A DNA stretch of 15,904 nucleotides. Source: CAMLQK01 sp964654135. Its GTDB lineage: Bacteria > Patescibacteriota > Saccharimonadia > Saccharimonadales > UBA4665. Position 1 is the stretch's first letter. Each line of letters starts with the position of its first letter. Where the stretch lies: the NCBI GenBank assembly GCA_964654135.1, contig CAZZHV010000025.1, positions 1-15,904 on the forward strand, given 5' to 3'. Position numbers and translations under genes: made by a program. Shown in pieces: positions 6,220 through 12,597 of this stretch. The notes beneath the pieces are model-generated. The model ran no database searches, was not told where the DNA came from, and worked only from the letters and a program-made list of their open reading frames with translations.

Positions 6220-6225
6220 GTACAG

Positions 6226-6903
6226 ATGAATCCTACTCCTCACATTATTATTTACTCGCACGGCTTTGCTGTCCGCAAAACGGACCGAGGCTTATTTACG
6301 GCAATTGGCAAGGCTTTGCCAGACGCCGAACACATTCTCTTCGACTATAATCCGTTCAATGCAAAGGCCAACACGCTTACCGCAAAACCACTCGATGAAC
6401 AGGCCCGAAAATTGCGTAAAGTTATCAATACCGCTCGTGCCGAATATCCTGGCGCAATCATTGATCTTGTTTGCCACAGTCAGGGTTGTATTCCGGTAGC
6501 AATCCTTAAGCCACGCGATATCCGCAAAATTATCATGCTGACACCCCCTGACGATGTTCGCCAGGAAACTGTCATTAAGCAACTGAGTGCAGACAGGGAA
6601 GAGCCTATCGATGTCGAAACGAGGACACGTTTGCAGCGCACAGATGGCAGTACTACTGTCATACATCCTGAATATTGGCAGAGCCTTGCCGGCATTGATC
6701 CCGTAAAGTTGTATAACAGATTAGCAAAGTTCACAGGTCTTCGTCTTATGAGCGCCCGCCAGGATGAAGTTCTTGGTGAGCAGAAGTTTGAAGGACTTAA
6801 TTCGGATATTTCGCATGTTACCTTTGATGGTGATCATAATTTCCAGGGCGAAGAAGACCGCAAACGAATTCTTTATATTCTGCAAAAAGAACTATCCCTG
6901 TAA
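6226..6903 (+). CDS. Alpha/beta hydrolase fold protein
   Basis: 225 residues. The fold is shown by a first strand ending in an HG oxyanion element (IIIYSHGF, residues 7-14), the nucleophile elbow LVCHSQG (Ser85), an acidic candidate in SARQDEVL (Asp180) and a catalytic histidine in FDGDHNF (His204). The elbow reads C-x-S-x-G instead of the usual G-x-S-x-G, with Cys83 in place of the first Gly. It is tolerated in some hydrolases but uncommon. There is no signal peptide, so the protein is cytosolic. The substrate (ester, lipid or peptide) is unknown. Base composition is AT-richer than the flanking genes A and B, so it belongs to the backbone. Confidence 0.8.
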   Translation: MNPTPHIIIYSHGFAVRKTDRGLFTAIGKALPDAEHILFDYNPFNAKANTLTAKPLDEQARKLRKVINTARAEYPGAIIDLVCHSQGCIPVAILKPRDIRKIIMLTPPDDVRQETVIKQLSADREEPIDVETRTRLQRTDGSTTVIHPEYWQSLAGIDPVKLYNRLAKFTGLRLMSARQDEVLGEQKFEGLNSDISHVTFDGDHNFQGEEDRKRILYILQKELSL

Positions 6904-6922
6904 GCTACTAGAAACTGAGTAT

Positions 6923-6947
6923 TAAAAAACGAGCAAAAAATGCTCGT
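6923..6947 (-). terminator. Intrinsic terminator of lipoprotein gene B
   Basis: ACGAGCA (6929-6935) and TGCTCGT (6941-6947) form a 7-bp stem around AAAAA. On the minus strand the stem is followed by a run of six U (6923-6928), so it terminates transcription from gene B. There is no U run on the plus strand, so it is weaker for the hydrolase gene. Confidence 0.85.
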
Positions 6948-6968
6948 GCTATTGTGCGTGGTGTAGAC

Positions 6969-7026
6969 GGAGGACTGATGGCTGTTTTTTTGATGGCGCA
7001 TGAGCGCAAACAGACACCAGCCCTCC
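6969..7026 (-). other. Long imperfect hairpin in the 3' untranslated region of gene B
   Basis: GGAGGACTGATGGCTGTTT (6969-6987) faces AAACAGACACCAGCCCTCC (7008-7026). As minus-strand RNA, two of the three mismatches become G-U pairs, giving about 18 pairs with one mismatch. A GCGC-ATGA-GCGC mini-stem lies in the loop. It stands between the stop of gene B and its AT-rich terminator. Confidence 0.7.
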
Positions 7027-7068
7027 TAAGAGTGAAGTACTCCTGGACTTAATCCTTACATGGGGGTG

Positions 7069-7515
7069 CTAGACCTTGTTGGCCGCCGTACCGTCGCTGG
7101 GGCAGACCGCCATGATCTTTGTGGTGGTCGCGTTGCGAGGGTTTTCCTGCGTACCCACGACGAGGCACTTGGGCCCGCGGTCCTTGACTGCGACGATCGG
7201 CGGCTCTGTGAGCGAACCAATCGTGTTCATCTTGATCGGCTTGTCGCAGTCTGCGAGACCCAGCAGGCCGTTCTTGATGCTGCTCTCGGGAACTCCGAGG
7301 GGCTGGGCGAACAGGCTGATCCTGAGGTAGTTAGGAACAGCAGACCACGGTTCGTTGGTCGTGCAGGTCGGAATAACGTACGGGGAGCTCGACGTGCTTT
7401 TCGGCGTGGAAGCCGACTTGTCGTCCGACTGGTCATCGCTCGAACCGCAGGCCGATAGGCCTCCGACAACGATCACTGCACCAGCAGCCAGACGGAAAAA
7501 TCCTCGAACCATCAC
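7069..7515 (-). CDS. High-GC gene B: lipoprotein of unknown function
   Basis: 148 residues with an N-terminal RGFF basic start, a hydrophobic stretch and the lipobox GLSAC (Cys at 23), followed by a Ser/Asp/Thr-rich linker typical of actinobacterial-style lipoproteins. The mature domain has further cysteines (IPTC, LADC, GPKC, MAVC), so two disulfides outside the membrane are possible. I do not recognise the family. The start may be GTG at 7515 or ATG at 7512. GAGGAG lies 11 and 14 bases upstream, so GTG is slightly favoured. Codon use is strongly G/C at third positions, in contrast to the hydrolase upstream. It is transcribed alone with its own promoter and terminator. Confidence 0.75.
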   Translation of the reverse strand: MMVRGFFRLAAGAVIVVGGLSACGSSDDQSDDKSASTPKSTSSSPYVIPTCTTNEPWSAVPNYLRISLFAQPLGVPESSIKNGLLGLADCDKPIKMNTIGSLTEPPIVAVKDRGPKCLVVGTQENPRNATTTKIMAVCPSDGTAANKV

Positions 7516-7549
7516 AGTGGTTCACACTCCTCTAGGTAGGACGTATACA

Positions 7550-7578
7550 GTAATATCATAAGTTGGTGTCTTCACCAA
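7550..7578 (-). promoter_or_regulatory. Putative promoter and operator of gene B
   Basis: Minus strand TTGGTG (7573-7578), 17 bases, TATTAC (7550-7555), giving a leader of about 28 bases. The -35 is one arm of a perfect inverted repeat, TTGGTG-TCTT-CACCAA (7563-7578), which could be a repressor site. The promoter itself is only moderate. Confidence 0.45.
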
Positions 7579-7597
7579 ACGGATGATCAAAAATACT

Positions 7598-7622
7598 AAA
7601 AAACCCTTCAAAAAATGAAGGG
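7598..7622 (-). terminator. Intrinsic terminator of gene C
   Basis: CCCTTCA (7604-7610) and TGAAGGG (7616-7622) form a 7-bp stem around AAAAA. On the minus strand a run of six U follows (7598-7603). It separates gene C from the gene B promoter. Confidence 0.88.
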
Positions 7623-7634
7623 CGTACATACTTG

Positions 7635-7718
7635 GGTGAGGCGGTAAGTTGGGTGATAGTCGAAAGTGGTCGCTGGCAGCGATCAACAGTTCGAGCCATC
7701 AGCCCAACTCACCTCACC
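7635..7718 (-). other. Long two-block hairpin in the 3' untranslated region of gene C
   Basis: Two 7-bp blocks pair in order: GGTGAGG (7635-7641) with CCTCACC (7712-7718), and AGTTGGG (7647-7653) with CCCAACT (7703-7709), separated by a small asymmetric internal loop. A TCGC/GCGA mini-stem at 7670-7682 sits in the apical part. It occupies the gap between the gene C stop and its terminator. Confidence 0.7.
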
Positions 7719-7731
7719 TGCGAGGTTGTTG

Positions 7732-8589
7732 TTACAGGTTGTCCAGCACCAGGTGGTTGACGAGATCCGTGCCAGGCCAGAAGTACTTGCGTTCGAACGC
7801 GTCGCCGCGGTCGTCGACGTAGTTGCGGATCACCTTGATCGGCAGACTGTAGTTGCCGTTGGCACCACGGAATCGATTGTCGACGAAGCCGATGACGCTC
7901 TCGGGTGCCCACAGCGGACTGACGGTGGTGTCCTTGTAGCGAACCGGTGTGAGATCCACTCCCTGCACGCCGAAGGCGAGCTTGAAGTTGCGTACCACGG
8001 GCGCGCCGATGATCGGCATCGTGCCGTCGTGACCGTCGAGGCCGGGAACGGTGAGGAACTCGGGCTGACGAGGCACGTAGCTGACGACGATCGGATGGGC
8101 CGACTTGACCTTGAGACCCTGCTTGAACATCGGGACCAGGAACGAGTCGAGCGGGTAGTGCTGCTCGAAGAACTCGGCCGTCAGCGCCAGCTGGCGGATG
8201 GAGGCGATGTCGAAGCTCGACGAGTCCGGGTGGTCCATGACGGCGTCCACGATGGCGGTCGCTGACTGCGAGAGGAAGATGGTGTAGTCACCGTATTCCT
8301 CGATTGTCACGCTGTAGGAGCCGTCGCGCATGCCGCCACCCTGAGGAACCAGGATCTGCTGCAGACCGGCGGTCATGTCGGACATCAGCCTGGTGGTGTG
8401 TTCGGGGCCGCGGACCAGACGCAGGTCGGTGCCGGCGAAGTTGAGCAACATGAAGTTGTCACCCGACAGGGATTCGGCCTCGTTCTGGTAGCCGACGATG
8501 TGTCGCTGCGGTTCTCCTTCGCGGGGAGACGGGACGTATCCGTAGGCCATGGTGCCGGTCATGATGGCCGCGCCAGAGGTAACGCACAT
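7732..8589 (-). CDS. High-GC gene C: unknown protein beginning Met-Cys
   Basis: 285 residues; no named family recognised. It starts MCVTSGAAIMTGTMAYGYV and continues with a HIVGYQNEAE segment, an LVPQGGG loop, SAHPIVVSYVPRQPEFLTVPGLDGHDG, and IPIKV-like strands near the C-terminus. The only cysteine is residue 2. Once Met is removed this would be the N-terminal residue, as in N-terminal-nucleophile enzymes, but I see no class II amidotransferase signature. There is no hydrophobic signal peptide or lipobox. It is probably cytosolic, mostly beta. AGGAG lies 10 bases before the ATG. Codons are G/C-ending throughout, in contrast to the divergent neighbour at 8741. It is a single-gene unit with its own promoter, 3' hairpin and terminator. 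Confidence 0.75.
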   Translation of the reverse strand: MCVTSGAAIMTGTMAYGYVPSPREGEPQRHIVGYQNEAESLSGDNFMLLNFAGTDLRLVRGPEHTTRLMSDMTAGLQQILVPQGGGMRDGSYSVTIEEYGDYTIFLSQSATAIVDAVMDHPDSSSFDIASIRQLALTAEFFEQHYPLDSFLVPMFKQGLKVKSAHPIVVSYVPRQPEFLTVPGLDGHDGTMPIIGAPVVRNFKLAFGVQGVDLTPVRYKDTTVSPLWAPESVIGFVDNRFRGANGNYSLPIKVIRNYVDDRGDAFERKYFWPGTDLVNHLVLDNL

Positions 8590-8672
8590 GGGCGTTCTGC
8601 TCCTTCTGTGAGGTGTTTCTCTGATGTGTTGGACGGTTGGTAGCGTAAAATAACAACCCGTAGGTTAAATCT

Positions 8673-8701
8673 ATTATAAAATATATCAATTGTTTATTCA
8701 A
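8673..8701 (-). promoter_or_regulatory. Promoter of gene C
   Basis: Minus strand TTGAAT (8696-8701), 17 bases, perfect TATAAT (8673-8678). The start site near 8666 leaves a leader of about 76 bases containing AACC-TACG-GGTT and CACCTCACAGAAGGAG. It overlaps the divergent promoter region of the gene at 8741 (candidate TTGTTT 8690-8695 and TATACA 8714-8719, 18-base spacer). Confidence 0.7.
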
Positions 8702-8740
8702 ATTCTGCTACGATATACATAAGCAAACATTAAGGAACAT

Positions 8741-9325
8741 ATGAAAAAACAACAAATTCAGGTAGCTTTTGGCATTATTGTAGTCGCAGCGCTTATTTTC
8801 CAAGCGGTATGTATCTCGGCAAGTTTCAATAAAAATCGTGAACTCGAGGCCTCTATCCGTCGTCTTGATACACAGCAGAGTCAGCAACTGTCGCAAGATA
8901 GCCTGAATGCGTTGAGTGCTGTCGGCATGGATCAACCCGCAGTATCGATAACGGAAAAGAAAGTCTATCTTCCTGAGCTTAAGCTTGCACTGCCAATTTC
9001 GGATCAAGCAATCTCGCTTTTATATTCCAGTCGTGAGGTGGGCAGTGGACAGACTACCTATGATGTAACAAACAGGGCCTTAGCATCGTTGTCATCGGCA
9101 GGTTATCAGACTCAGTTTGACTGTTCGCCTGTGCGCCTTTCATTCGAAACAAAAGCTAATCCGTTTAACCAGAACGAGCAAACAAACCCCGCTGTTATGC
9201 TGGCTGATGGGCGAACGCTTCAGATTTATACCTACACAAACAAGGCTTGTCAGCCACAGTGGGATGCCGCTAAGGTGGACCCGACTGCTATCGCTCAGTC
9301 ATTCGCAAAAGCCACTATATATTAG
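8741..9325 (+). CDS. Exported or membrane-anchored protein, unknown family
   Basis: 194 residues with a signal-anchor: MKKQQ then a hydrophobic helix at about 8-28 (VAFGIIVVAALIFQAVCI). A predicted coiled or helical stretch follows (NKNRELEASIRRLDTQQSQQ), then a beta-rich domain with two cysteines (QFDCSPV and NKACQPQW), which could form a disulfide outside the cell. There is no recognisable family. AAGGA precedes the ATG by 4 bases, so unlike many neighbours this mRNA has a leader of about 15-20 bases. It ends just before the CsoR operator, but the copper operon has its own promoter, so a functional link is not established. Confidence 0.72.
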   Translation: MKKQQIQVAFGIIVVAALIFQAVCISASFNKNRELEASIRRLDTQQSQQLSQDSLNALSAVGMDQPAVSITEKKVYLPELKLALPISDQAISLLYSSREVGSGQTTYDVTNRALASLSSAGYQTQFDCSPVRLSFETKANPFNQNEQTNPAVMLADGRTLQIYTYTNKACQPQWDAAKVDPTAIAQSFAKATIY

Positions 9326-9379
9326 ATACCCCTCTTGAAATCCAGCTGGTTTTAATATACCCTATAGGGGTATAGGAGG
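9326..9379 (+). promoter_or_regulatory. CsoR-type operator and promoter of the copper operon
   Basis: TATACCC-TATAG-GGGTATA (9356-9374) is a perfect 7-bp-arm inverted repeat matching the known CsoR-type operator pattern TACCC...GGGTA. It overlaps the -10 position of TTGAAA (9335-9340) at 17 bases spacing (TACCCT, 9358-9363), so bound repressor would block RNA polymerase. A further half-site, ATACCCC, lies at 9326-9332. AGGAGG (9374-9379) is the ribosome binding site for the first gene, 8 bases from its ATG. Confidence 0.88.
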
Positions 9380-9387
9380 GCACGCTA

Positions 9388-9861
9388 ATGCAAGCACATA
9401 AAACGCATGAGCACCACAACCAGAAAGACACAAACAGCATGGCGATAAGTGCCACGCTGCACTGTATTACTGGTTGTGCAATTGGTGAAATCGTTGGCCT
9501 AGTGGCCGGCACAATTCTGGGTCTATCTAACGCGTCCAACATTGCTCTGGCGGTCGTACTGTCGTTCATATTTGGGTATGCATTATCGATGTTACCGCTC
9601 TTGCAAGGCGGCATGACATTCAAGAAAGCACTGTCCATTATTTTGGTTGCCGATACACTTTCTATTCTTACGATGGAGATCGTAGATAACGCTGTTATGG
9701 CTGCAGTTCCAAACGCTATGAACGCCAATCTCGTTAACCCGCTGTATTGGACTATGATGCCCATTTCTTTACTTGTTGCCTTTGCAGCAGCAGTCCCTGT
9801 TAACCGCTACTTATTGCAGCGTGGCCGCGGGCATGCACTAACACATCAATATCATCGCTAG
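9388..9861 (+). CDS. DUF4396 membrane protein, copper-operon associated
   Basis: 157 residues. A His-rich cytosolic or exposed head (MQAHKTHEHHNQKD) precedes the DUF4396 signature LHCITGCAIGE (Cys26, Cys30), then about four transmembrane helices (for example AVVLSFIFGYALSML and MPISLLVAFAAAVPV) and a basic, His-containing tail. DUF4396 genes are commonly found beside CsoR and DUF305 genes. Copper binding or transport is likely from context and the His/Cys residues, but not demonstrated. First gene of the operon; the next gene starts 7 bases after its stop. Confidence 0.82.
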   Translation: MQAHKTHEHHNQKDTNSMAISATLHCITGCAIGEIVGLVAGTILGLSNASNIALAVVLSFIFGYALSMLPLLQGGMTFKKALSIILVADTLSILTMEIVDNAVMAAVPNAMNANLVNPLYWTMMPISLLVAFAAAVPVNRYLLQRGRGHALTHQYHR

Positions 9862-9868
9862 GATTTAT

Positions 9869-10141
9869 ATGAAACACGGATATTCAGAACATAAAGAAGC
9901 AGTACTTAAGCGTTTGCGCAGGGCCGAAGGCCAGGTGCGTGGTGTAGCGCGCATGGTTGAGGAAGATACCTACTGTATCGATGTACTGACACAGATTAAC
10001 GCAGCTCGTGCTGCACTCGACAAGGTTGCAGTAGAACTTTTGCGCGACCATGCTGAGCACTGCATGGTGAATATAAAAGATCCAGAAGAGCAGAAAAGAA
10101 AAGCTGACGAGCTCGTTGGCGCTGTAAGCAGAATGCTGTAA
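9869..10141 (+). CDS. csoR: CsoR copper-sensing transcriptional repressor
   Basis: 90-residue all-helical CsoR/FrmR-family protein. Cys36, His61 and Cys65, the three Cu(I) ligands of characterised CsoR, are present at the same positions as in Mycobacterium tuberculosis CsoR, and the second-sphere Tyr35 and Glu81 also match. Copper binding releases the protein from DNA. Its operator lies upstream of the first gene of this operon, so it is autoregulated. The helix-1 signature KRLRRAEGQVRGV is clear. The C-H-C set argues for copper rather than the formaldehyde (FrmR) or nickel (RcnR) branches. Confidence 0.93.
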   Translation: MKHGYSEHKEAVLKRLRRAEGQVRGVARMVEEDTYCIDVLTQINAARAALDKVAVELLRDHAEHCMVNIKDPEEQKRKADELVGAVSRML

Positions 10142-10156
10142 TAAGAGGGGGAATAT

Positions 10157-10507
10157 ATGCAAACCAAGCCTTTATTGTATGGAATCGCGGGATTTATCCT
10201 TGGCGGTTTATTAGTATCGATTGCTGCAACAACATTTGATAAGCCAAAGGCTGACATGCAGCAAATGGTAACTTCATTGCAAACCAAAAAAGGTGATAAC
10301 TACGACAAGGCGTTTGTAGCCGACATGATTGAACACCACCAGGCAGCGGTTGACATGGCTAAATTATCAGCTAAAAATGCCAAACACCAGGAAGTAAAAC
10401 AGTTGTCGCAAAATATTATAGCCGCTCAAGAAAAAGAGATTTCTCAAATGAAGCAGTGGCAGAAACAATGGGGCTATGCCGACACGTCTATGGACATGGG
10501 TTACTAA
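10157..10507 (+). CDS. DUF305 family protein, membrane-anchored, putative copper binding
   Basis: 116 residues. An N-terminal signal-anchor (LLYGIAGFILGGLLVSIAA, about 6-24) precedes a four-helix DUF305 (ferritin-like) domain with the hallmark DMIEHHQAAVDMA (His60, His61, Met67), a later His77 and QEKEISQMKQWQ. The tail MDMGY adds methionines. DUF305 proteins are extracellular or periplasmic and appear in copper and metal resistance loci. A strong GAGGGGG ribosome site lies before the ATG. Third gene of the CsoR operon. Confidence 0.87.
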   Translation: MQTKPLLYGIAGFILGGLLVSIAATTFDKPKADMQQMVTSLQTKKGDNYDKAFVADMIEHHQAAVDMAKLSAKNAKHQEVKQLSQNIIAAQEKEISQMKQWQKQWGYADTSMDMGY

Positions 10508-10526
10508 TTGCCTCCATCTGGCATAA

Positions 10527-10555
10527 TTGTGTTTTAGCGTAAAAAATGATATAAT
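10527..10555 (+). promoter_or_regulatory. Promoter of gene D
   Basis: TTGTGT (10527-10532), 17 bases, perfect TATAAT (10550-10555). The start site near 10562 leaves a leader of about 70 bases with a small GGAGA/TCTCC hairpin at 10567-10578 and a palindromic GACGTACGTC (10596-10605). Confidence 0.68.
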
Positions 10556-10631
10556 ATAAAGGTTTCGGAGAAATCTCCCAGACATCGTTCAAGCAGACGT
10601 ACGTCCCGACTCTCACAGAAAGAGATTCACC

Positions 10632-11510
10632 ATGGACTTCAGTACCTTCGACATCAACCTGCTGCGCGAGAACCCGCACAGCATCCTCGAACTCGGTGAC
10701 GGCGTCATCGGTCAGGTCGTGGAGCGCTTCGGCTACGAACTGCCCACCGACCTGCAGACGGCGCTCGACCTGTCCGGTCTCGTGCGAGCCATCGGCCCGA
10801 ACAAGGTCCTGCAGGAGAACATCGAGTTCGTCCAGGGAGTGCTCGGCACCAAGGCCATGGACATCACGGCCGACTGGCTGGAAATGTCCGGCTGCATGAA
10901 GTCGCTCAACCGCGCCTTCGCCAGCGCCACCGCGCCTCGTCCCGGCTACTTCGACGCCGCCATCATCACCGGTGGTGTTGCTCGTTGGCAGCTCCGTCGC
11001 CGTAAGGTGATGGAATCCATCGACCCGGACAAGGTCGGCCAGATCTGGCTGCCCATGGGCGTCCGCGAGATGAAGCTCAGCGAGCACGCGCTCGTCGGCA
11101 TTACCGCAACGCGCAACAACGCGCCGGCAACCGAAGCTCAATTCGCCCGGGAACACATCGCGTGGCCCCTGACCGACTTCTTCGACGCCGTCGAGGTCCA
11201 CCAGATCGACAGCACCAACGGCGACGAGATCCTCCGCGCCTTCTTCCAGAAGCACCCGGAACTCACCTCGTGCAGGCTGCTCGTAATCGGCAACGCGCCG
11301 AACACGGTGCAGGCTGCAGCTCAGGTCCGTCTCGCGGCGCGTTCGGTGAACCCGCTCTTCGACATCGAAGCCGACCAACTGACCATGCGTGGCGACACGT
11401 TCCCGATCGGCAGCTACGGCGAGCCGGCGAGCAGCCACCAGAACCCGATCTCGGGTCTCACCCAGCTCGTTCGCCTTGCAGCGATCCTGCTGAAGGTGGC
11501 ACAAGCCTGA
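10632..11510 (+). CDS. High-GC gene D: unknown cytosolic protein
   Basis: 292 residues; no named family recognised. There is no signal peptide or membrane helix. The sequence looks like a soluble alpha/beta protein: FDAAIITGGVARWQLRRRKVM resembles a strand followed by a Gly-containing loop and helix, and LLVIGNAPNTVQAAAQVRLAAR gives a second such strand-loop-helix, with TEAQFAREHI between them. The layout faintly recalls DUF218/YdcF-like proteins, but not enough to name it. Codons are almost uniformly G/C-ending, so the DNA differs sharply from the copper operon upstream and the EEP gene downstream. AAGAGA lies before the ATG. The long antisense frame across it is a shadow. Confidence 0.75.
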   Translation: MDFSTFDINLLRENPHSILELGDGVIGQVVERFGYELPTDLQTALDLSGLVRAIGPNKVLQENIEFVQGVLGTKAMDITADWLEMSGCMKSLNRAFASATAPRPGYFDAAIITGGVARWQLRRRKVMESIDPDKVGQIWLPMGVREMKLSEHALVGITATRNNAPATEAQFAREHIAWPLTDFFDAVEVHQIDSTNGDEILRAFFQKHPELTSCRLLVIGNAPNTVQAAAQVRLAARSVNPLFDIEADQLTMRGDTFPIGSYGEPASSHQNPISGLTQLVRLAAILLKVAQA

Positions 11511-11600
11511 CAGGGAAGTGATGTACAACGGGTCGGGGCGAAGCTCAGAAACTTGGGCTTCGCCCTCCACCCCACCGTCTGCTTGAACACTTCCCCCCTG
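11511..11600 (+). other. Long hairpin in the 3' untranslated region of gene D
   Basis: An outer stem, GGGAAGTG (11513-11520) with CACTTCCC (11588-11595), encloses an inner 9-bp stem, GGGCGAAGC (11536-11544) with GCTTCGCCC (11557-11565), with GGGT/ACCC pairing between them. It begins at the stop codon of gene D and ends just before the AT-rich terminator. Confidence 0.75.
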
Positions 11601-11607
11601 AATTATC

Positions 11608-11638
11608 AAAATCCCCTTAGTTTTCTAGGGGATTTTTT
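11608..11638 (+). terminator. Intrinsic terminator of gene D
   Basis: AAATCCCC and GGGGATTT pair, extended by TAG/CTA around a TTTT loop, followed by six T. It lies just before the promoter region of the EEP gene. Confidence 0.88.
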
Positions 11639-11655
11639 ATATACTCGATAATTAT

Positions 11656-12510
11656 ATGAGTGAGATAACGGTAGGCTCTTGGAACACGCTCAACGCTTTT
11701 GGCGACGAGATTTTAAGTGAAGATCGCATGGACGCCGCCTTTGAGATAGTCAAGCGTATGGATGTTGACGTGTTGGCTTTGCAGGAAACTGCCTGTCATG
11801 GGTTGCATGGCCCGAGCATTGAGCAAGCACGAATGGAAGAAGTGACCGAACGCATGCGTGCCAATGGTTATGCAGGCCACTATACCCAGTACACATCGCT
11901 TCCTAATGAGCGTAACGCGCATAATTTATCACTGTGGACGCGTCTCGACACCGAAATTAATCACGAGGTTCGGACATATGGTCGCCGGCATGCTTTGTAT
12001 ATGGCGTTCCCGGAACTTGGTGTGAATGTCCATGCGCTCCATTTGCACGACAAAGATATTTGGCAGCGCAAACTTGCAACTCGTGATCTAATTCGATCAG
12101 AACTGCGAAGTGACCACGAAGCTATTGTTTTAACAGACTCCAATGAAATGTATAAGCGTGACCCCAAGGGCAAGATTCCGCGCATGATCGGCAAAGTGGT
12201 GGCCGACTTCAATGTCCGCGAGTACTACAACCCCCATAAGCGCTTCCAGCGTTTCGCTGGTAAAGTAATTCGTACCTGTCGTATGGCGGAAGGTCATGCA
12301 CTTGAGCTATTTGAGGAAGCGGATTATCACGACGCAGATCCAGCAATGCAACCGACAATTGGCAGCGGTCGATTAGCATTTCAGCTTGATCGTATTCTTG
12401 CTACCAGCGGTGTAGCATTTAGTGATTTCGAGGTTCAAGAACGCAGCCTACAACCTGACAGTGAACCTATATCAGACCACTCGCCAATTCGCGCACGAGC
12501 GGCCTTCTAA
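11656..12510 (+). CDS. Endonuclease/exonuclease/phosphatase (EEP) family hydrolase
   Basis: 284 residues with EEP fold motifs in order: GSWNTLN (Asn10/Asn13), VLALQETA (Glu44 metal ligand), VNVHALHLHD (His129/His131), LTDSNEM (Asp161, Asn163), QLDRIL (Asp245) and the terminal SDHSPIRA (Asp274, His275). The family hydrolyses phosphodiester or phosphomonoester bonds with Mg2+; substrates range from DNA to inositol phosphates and CoA-type nucleotides, so the specific role is open. No signal peptide is seen. A TATACT box (11640-11645) lies 10 bases before the ATG with a weak -35. Codon use is backbone-like, in contrast to gene D. Confidence 0.82.
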   Translation: MSEITVGSWNTLNAFGDEILSEDRMDAAFEIVKRMDVDVLALQETACHGLHGPSIEQARMEEVTERMRANGYAGHYTQYTSLPNERNAHNLSLWTRLDTEINHEVRTYGRRHALYMAFPELGVNVHALHLHDKDIWQRKLATRDLIRSELRSDHEAIVLTDSNEMYKRDPKGKIPRMIGKVVADFNVREYYNPHKRFQRFAGKVIRTCRMAEGHALELFEEADYHDADPAMQPTIGSGRLAFQLDRILATSGVAFSDFEVQERSLQPDSEPISDHSPIRARAAF

Positions 12511-12597
12511 CAGGGCTAGCTTAGTCGAAAAAGCTTTGATACGCTCCTATGACGTGGCCGCATATACATATACGCTTATGCTAATTCAAGCACTGTG
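12511..12597. other. Convergent intergenic region without a clear terminator
   Basis: 87 bases between the EEP stop and the nucleotidase stop. A short AGCTT...AAGCT pairing near 12528 is the only visible structure and has no U tract. I see no promoter, small gene or RNA gene. Confidence 0.4.

Noticed and set aside
7635..7718. Integron attC site after gene C
   Set aside because: GTTGGGT and GCCCAAC match the R-box consensus, but in the reverse order to an attC site. The structures after A, B and D lack matching pairs, and no integrase is in the window.
7060..8265. Plus-strand frames opposite genes B and C
   Set aside because: They are shadows of the high-GC genes, with no ribosome site, and run across the hairpins and terminators of the minus-strand units.
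10488..11609. Long open frame antisense to gene D
   Set aside because: Long antisense frames are expected opposite G/C-ending codons. Promoter, 3' hairpin, terminator and protein character all support the plus-strand gene.
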